The position numbers and the translations under genes were made by a program. A model generated the notes under the pieces. That model was not told where the DNA came from and did no database searches. It was given only the letters and a program-made list of their open reading frames with translations. Positions 61,923-64,000 of a stretch of 64,000 bases of DNA are shown piece by piece; position 1 is the stretch's first letter, and every line of letters begins with the position of its first letter. Source of the DNA: Herpetosiphonaceae bacterium (GTDB lineage: Bacteria > Chloroflexota > Chloroflexia > Chloroflexales > Herpetosiphonaceae); NCBI GenBank assembly GCA_026003835.1, contig BPHZ01000001.1, forward strand, positions 752,001 through 816,000, read 5' to 3'.

Positions 61923-63231
61923 TTAGCGGATCACATCGAAAATCAGCGGCAGCGGCTGCGCCCGTTCAGGTGAGACAGAGACGGCGGCGGTGAGTCGCTC
62001 GCGCACAGCCGCGGCAGCTTCCTGCGATTGAGCATGGATGGTGAGCAGCGGCTGGCCGGCGCTGACCTGGTCGCCGACCTTGGCTTCGAGCACGATGCCG
62101 ACGCTGTGATCGATGGGGTCTCCTTTTCGCTGGCGCCCGCCGCCCAGTTCGACCGTCGCCAGCCCCAGTGTCAGAGCGTCGATATAGGTAACATAGCCAT
62201 CCTGTGCAGCTCGTAGCGGCTCGGCCACCGGCGCCCTCGGCAGGCGCTCCGGATCGTCGACGAAGGCTGTGTCCCCGCCCTGATGTTCGACCATCTGGCG
62301 GAATTTGGCCCAGGCCCGACCCTCGCTCAGCGCCTGCTCAAGCCGGGCGCGGGCCTGCGCCTCGTCCCCGGCTTGGCCGGCAAGCAGCACAAGCTGCGAG
62401 CCGAGAATGAGGCAAAGCTCACGCAGATCGGCGGGGCCATGGTCGCGCAGCGTACTGATGGCCTCCTTGACCTCAAGCGCGTTGCCTACGGCATAGCCGA
62501 GCGGCTGCTCCATCGAGGAAAGAATGGCGGCGACTCGTCTGCCCGCCATCTGTCCGATCCGCACCATCGTCTGCGCCAGCCGGCTCGCCTGAGTCGAGCG
62601 ACTTCATAAAGGCGCCGCGGCCGGATTTGACATCGAGAACGATGCAATCGGCGCCGGCCGCCAGTTTCTTGCTCATCACACTGGCAGCGATGAGTGGGAT
62701 ACTTTCAACTGTGCCGGTGACATCGCGCAGCGCATAGAGCTTCTTATCCGCGGGGGCCAGATCGGCGGACTGGCCGGCGATCACCAGGCCGACCTCGCGA
62801 ACGGCGCGGCGGAACTCTTCGCCGCTGAGGTCGACGTTGAAGCCGGGGATCGATTCAAGTTTATCAAGGGGTGCCGCCGGTAAAGCCCAGCCCACGGCCT
62901 GACATCTTGGCGACCGGCAGCCCCACGCTGGCGACCAGTGGAGCCAGCACCAGGCTGGTCTTATCGCCGATGCCGCCGGTCGAGTGTTTGTCAACAGTCA
63001 GCGGGGCGATATCATGCAGGTCGAGCTGATCGCCAGAGCGGGCCATCGCCAGAGTCAGGTCGGTTGTCTCGCGATCGTCCATGCCCCGGAAGAACACAGC
63101 CATAGCCCAGGCTGCCATTTGGTAGTCTGGGATCGCATCGTGTGTATAGCCCTCGACCAGAAAGGCGATTTCCTCGCCGCTCAGCGTGCCGCCGTCACGC
63201 TTCTTGACGATCAGATCGACCCCGCTCTCAT
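61923..63231 (-). CDS. pdp: Pyrimidine-nucleoside (thymidine) phosphorylase, three frameshifts
   Basis: After the ATG at 63231 (AAGGAG upstream) one G is missing from a G run; with it the start reads [20 protein letters not shown]. Then [40 protein letters not shown], a break near 62877 in [35 protein letters not shown], a break near 62590, and [43 protein letters not shown] and KSGRGAFM are the phosphate- and base-binding motifs. The C-terminal domain is complete. The enzyme splits pyrimidine nucleosides to base plus sugar-1-phosphate. Confidence 0.93.
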
Positions 63232-64000
63232 AACGTCTCCTTTCCTGCGGCTAGCTGCTGGAAAGCCAGCGGCAAGGCGCGACAGCAGATCTCCGGCGAC
63301 AACGCCGGCGGTCGCCGAGGTCGCGGCGTACTAGATCGCCGGCCAGACTGTGGATGCCGACACCGAGTCGTGCGGCGTCGAACGGTGCACAGCCTTGGGC
63401 CAGCAGACCCGCGATCAGCCCGGCTAAAACGTCGCCGGTGCCAGCGGTAGCCAGCGCCGCGTTCGGGCGCGGATTGACCGCCACCCGGCCATCGGGGGCA
63501 GCGATCAACGTCGTCGCGCCCTTGAGGACGACGACCTGGTTCCAGCGCGCCGCCGCCTCGCTCACGGCTCCAAGCCGATCCTCGTGCATCCTCTCGACGC
63601 CCAGCAGTCGCGCCATTTCGCCCGGGTGAGGCGTAAGAATGGCCCGGGCCTCACCTAGCCGCCTCGTGCCAATCCTCGATCTGCGCCAGCAGATTGAGAC
63701 CGTCCGCATCGATGACCAGTGGTGGAAGCTGCTGTGCCGCGCTGAGCTGATCCTCGTCGTCCGCCTGGCGTTGCAGGAAGCCGACAGCGCGCCGGTGCCG
63801 CTGCGACTTGAGGCCAAGCAGCCGCTCGATAAAGCGGCAGGTGACCTCATCACGCCCAAGCCCGCAGCCGACAAGGAGCGCTTTGTAGCCGCCCAGATGC
63901 TTCAAAACCTCATCTGCGGCAGCCTCGCCCAGCGCGCCGGGCTCGCCCTCAGGCAGGGGCAGGAAGGTCGCCTCATGCAGTGCGGCGGCGGCTGCCATAA
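63228..64000 (-). CDS. nnrD: ADP-dependent NAD(P)H-hydrate dehydratase (partial, frameshifted)
   Basis: The ribokinase-like repair enzyme that dehydrates S-NAD(P)HX. Visible motifs are [67 protein letters not shown], and [20 protein letters not shown], with the catalytic Asp in AGTGDVLAG. Frame changes occur near 63655, 63325 and 63285. With the last two repaired the protein ends [14 protein letters not shown], and its TGA overlaps the pdp ATG as ATGA. The 5' end, probably with an NnrE epimerase domain, lies outside the window. Confidence 0.9.

Overview
The window is about 60% GC and reads as a chromosomal contig from a Chloroflexota bacterium, most likely from the filamentous Chloroflexia side. 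That placement is an inference from gene content and family flavour: a ba3-type oxidase, PRC-barrel/DUF2382 stress proteins, TadE/TadG proteins, DUF4015 lipoproteins, and the grouping of dgt, dnaG and rpoD. No rRNA or tRNA gene and no CRISPR array was seen. The sequence itself does not name the species.

Layout. 0-1 kb: start of a ba3-type cytochrome c oxidase operon, reading off the left edge. 1.3-3.7 kb: the remains of a two-component system around a TnpB-only IS200/IS605-type element whose tnpB is frameshifted. 3.7-17.5 kb: DUF2277 and AsnC-like proteins, QueF, a thiD pseudogene split by a miniature transposon, a secreted glycosidase-like protein, VOC, RarD, PfpI and DUF547 genes, a type III polyketide synthase, and an IMPase/mutarotase-like/dCTP deaminase group. 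The dCTP deaminase carries a mini-intein. 17.5-23.4 kb: two large exported proteins, then aat and a GNAT gene. 23.6-27.8 kb: a PRC-barrel/DUF2382 envelope-stress cluster with one decayed member. 27.9-32.6 kb: two beta-propeller proteins, an anti-sigma-like protein and an ECF sigma factor. 32.8-39.4 kb: a Rieske fusion protein, a second ECF sigma factor, a NarL-type histidine kinase, and a pseudokinase/DnaJ-zinc-finger/membrane-anchor fusion. 39.6-44.4 kb: an SDR gene and three TadE/TadG-type genes. 45-46.4 kb: arsM and arsR. 46.8-49.5 kb: NUDIX, GNAT, DinB and HD genes. 49.6-54.2 kb: a GlcNAc utilisation locus (ROK regulator, kinase, SIS deaminase, nagA) with a clear promoter and operator. 54.2-64 kb: a long minus-strand housekeeping block (nnrD, pdp, zinc ribbons, ftsY, dgt, dnaG, rpoD).

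Two genome-scale features stand out. First, four copies of a 123-126 bp element with TIR CAGGGCCATGGCACCG and about 9-bp target duplications are scattered over 25 kb. One of them interrupts thiD. Second, nearly every housekeeping gene between 54.9 and 64 kb is broken by one to four single-base indels, several in C or G runs. Restoring them gives full-length, translationally coupled genes, so sequencing or assembly error is more likely than real loss.

The most unusual single protein is the 663-residue pseudokinase fusion at 37.4-39.4 kb. Its nucleotide-binding and catalytic motifs are all degenerate, while its fold landmarks, four DnaJ-type CxxCxGxG motifs and C-terminal membrane anchor are intact.
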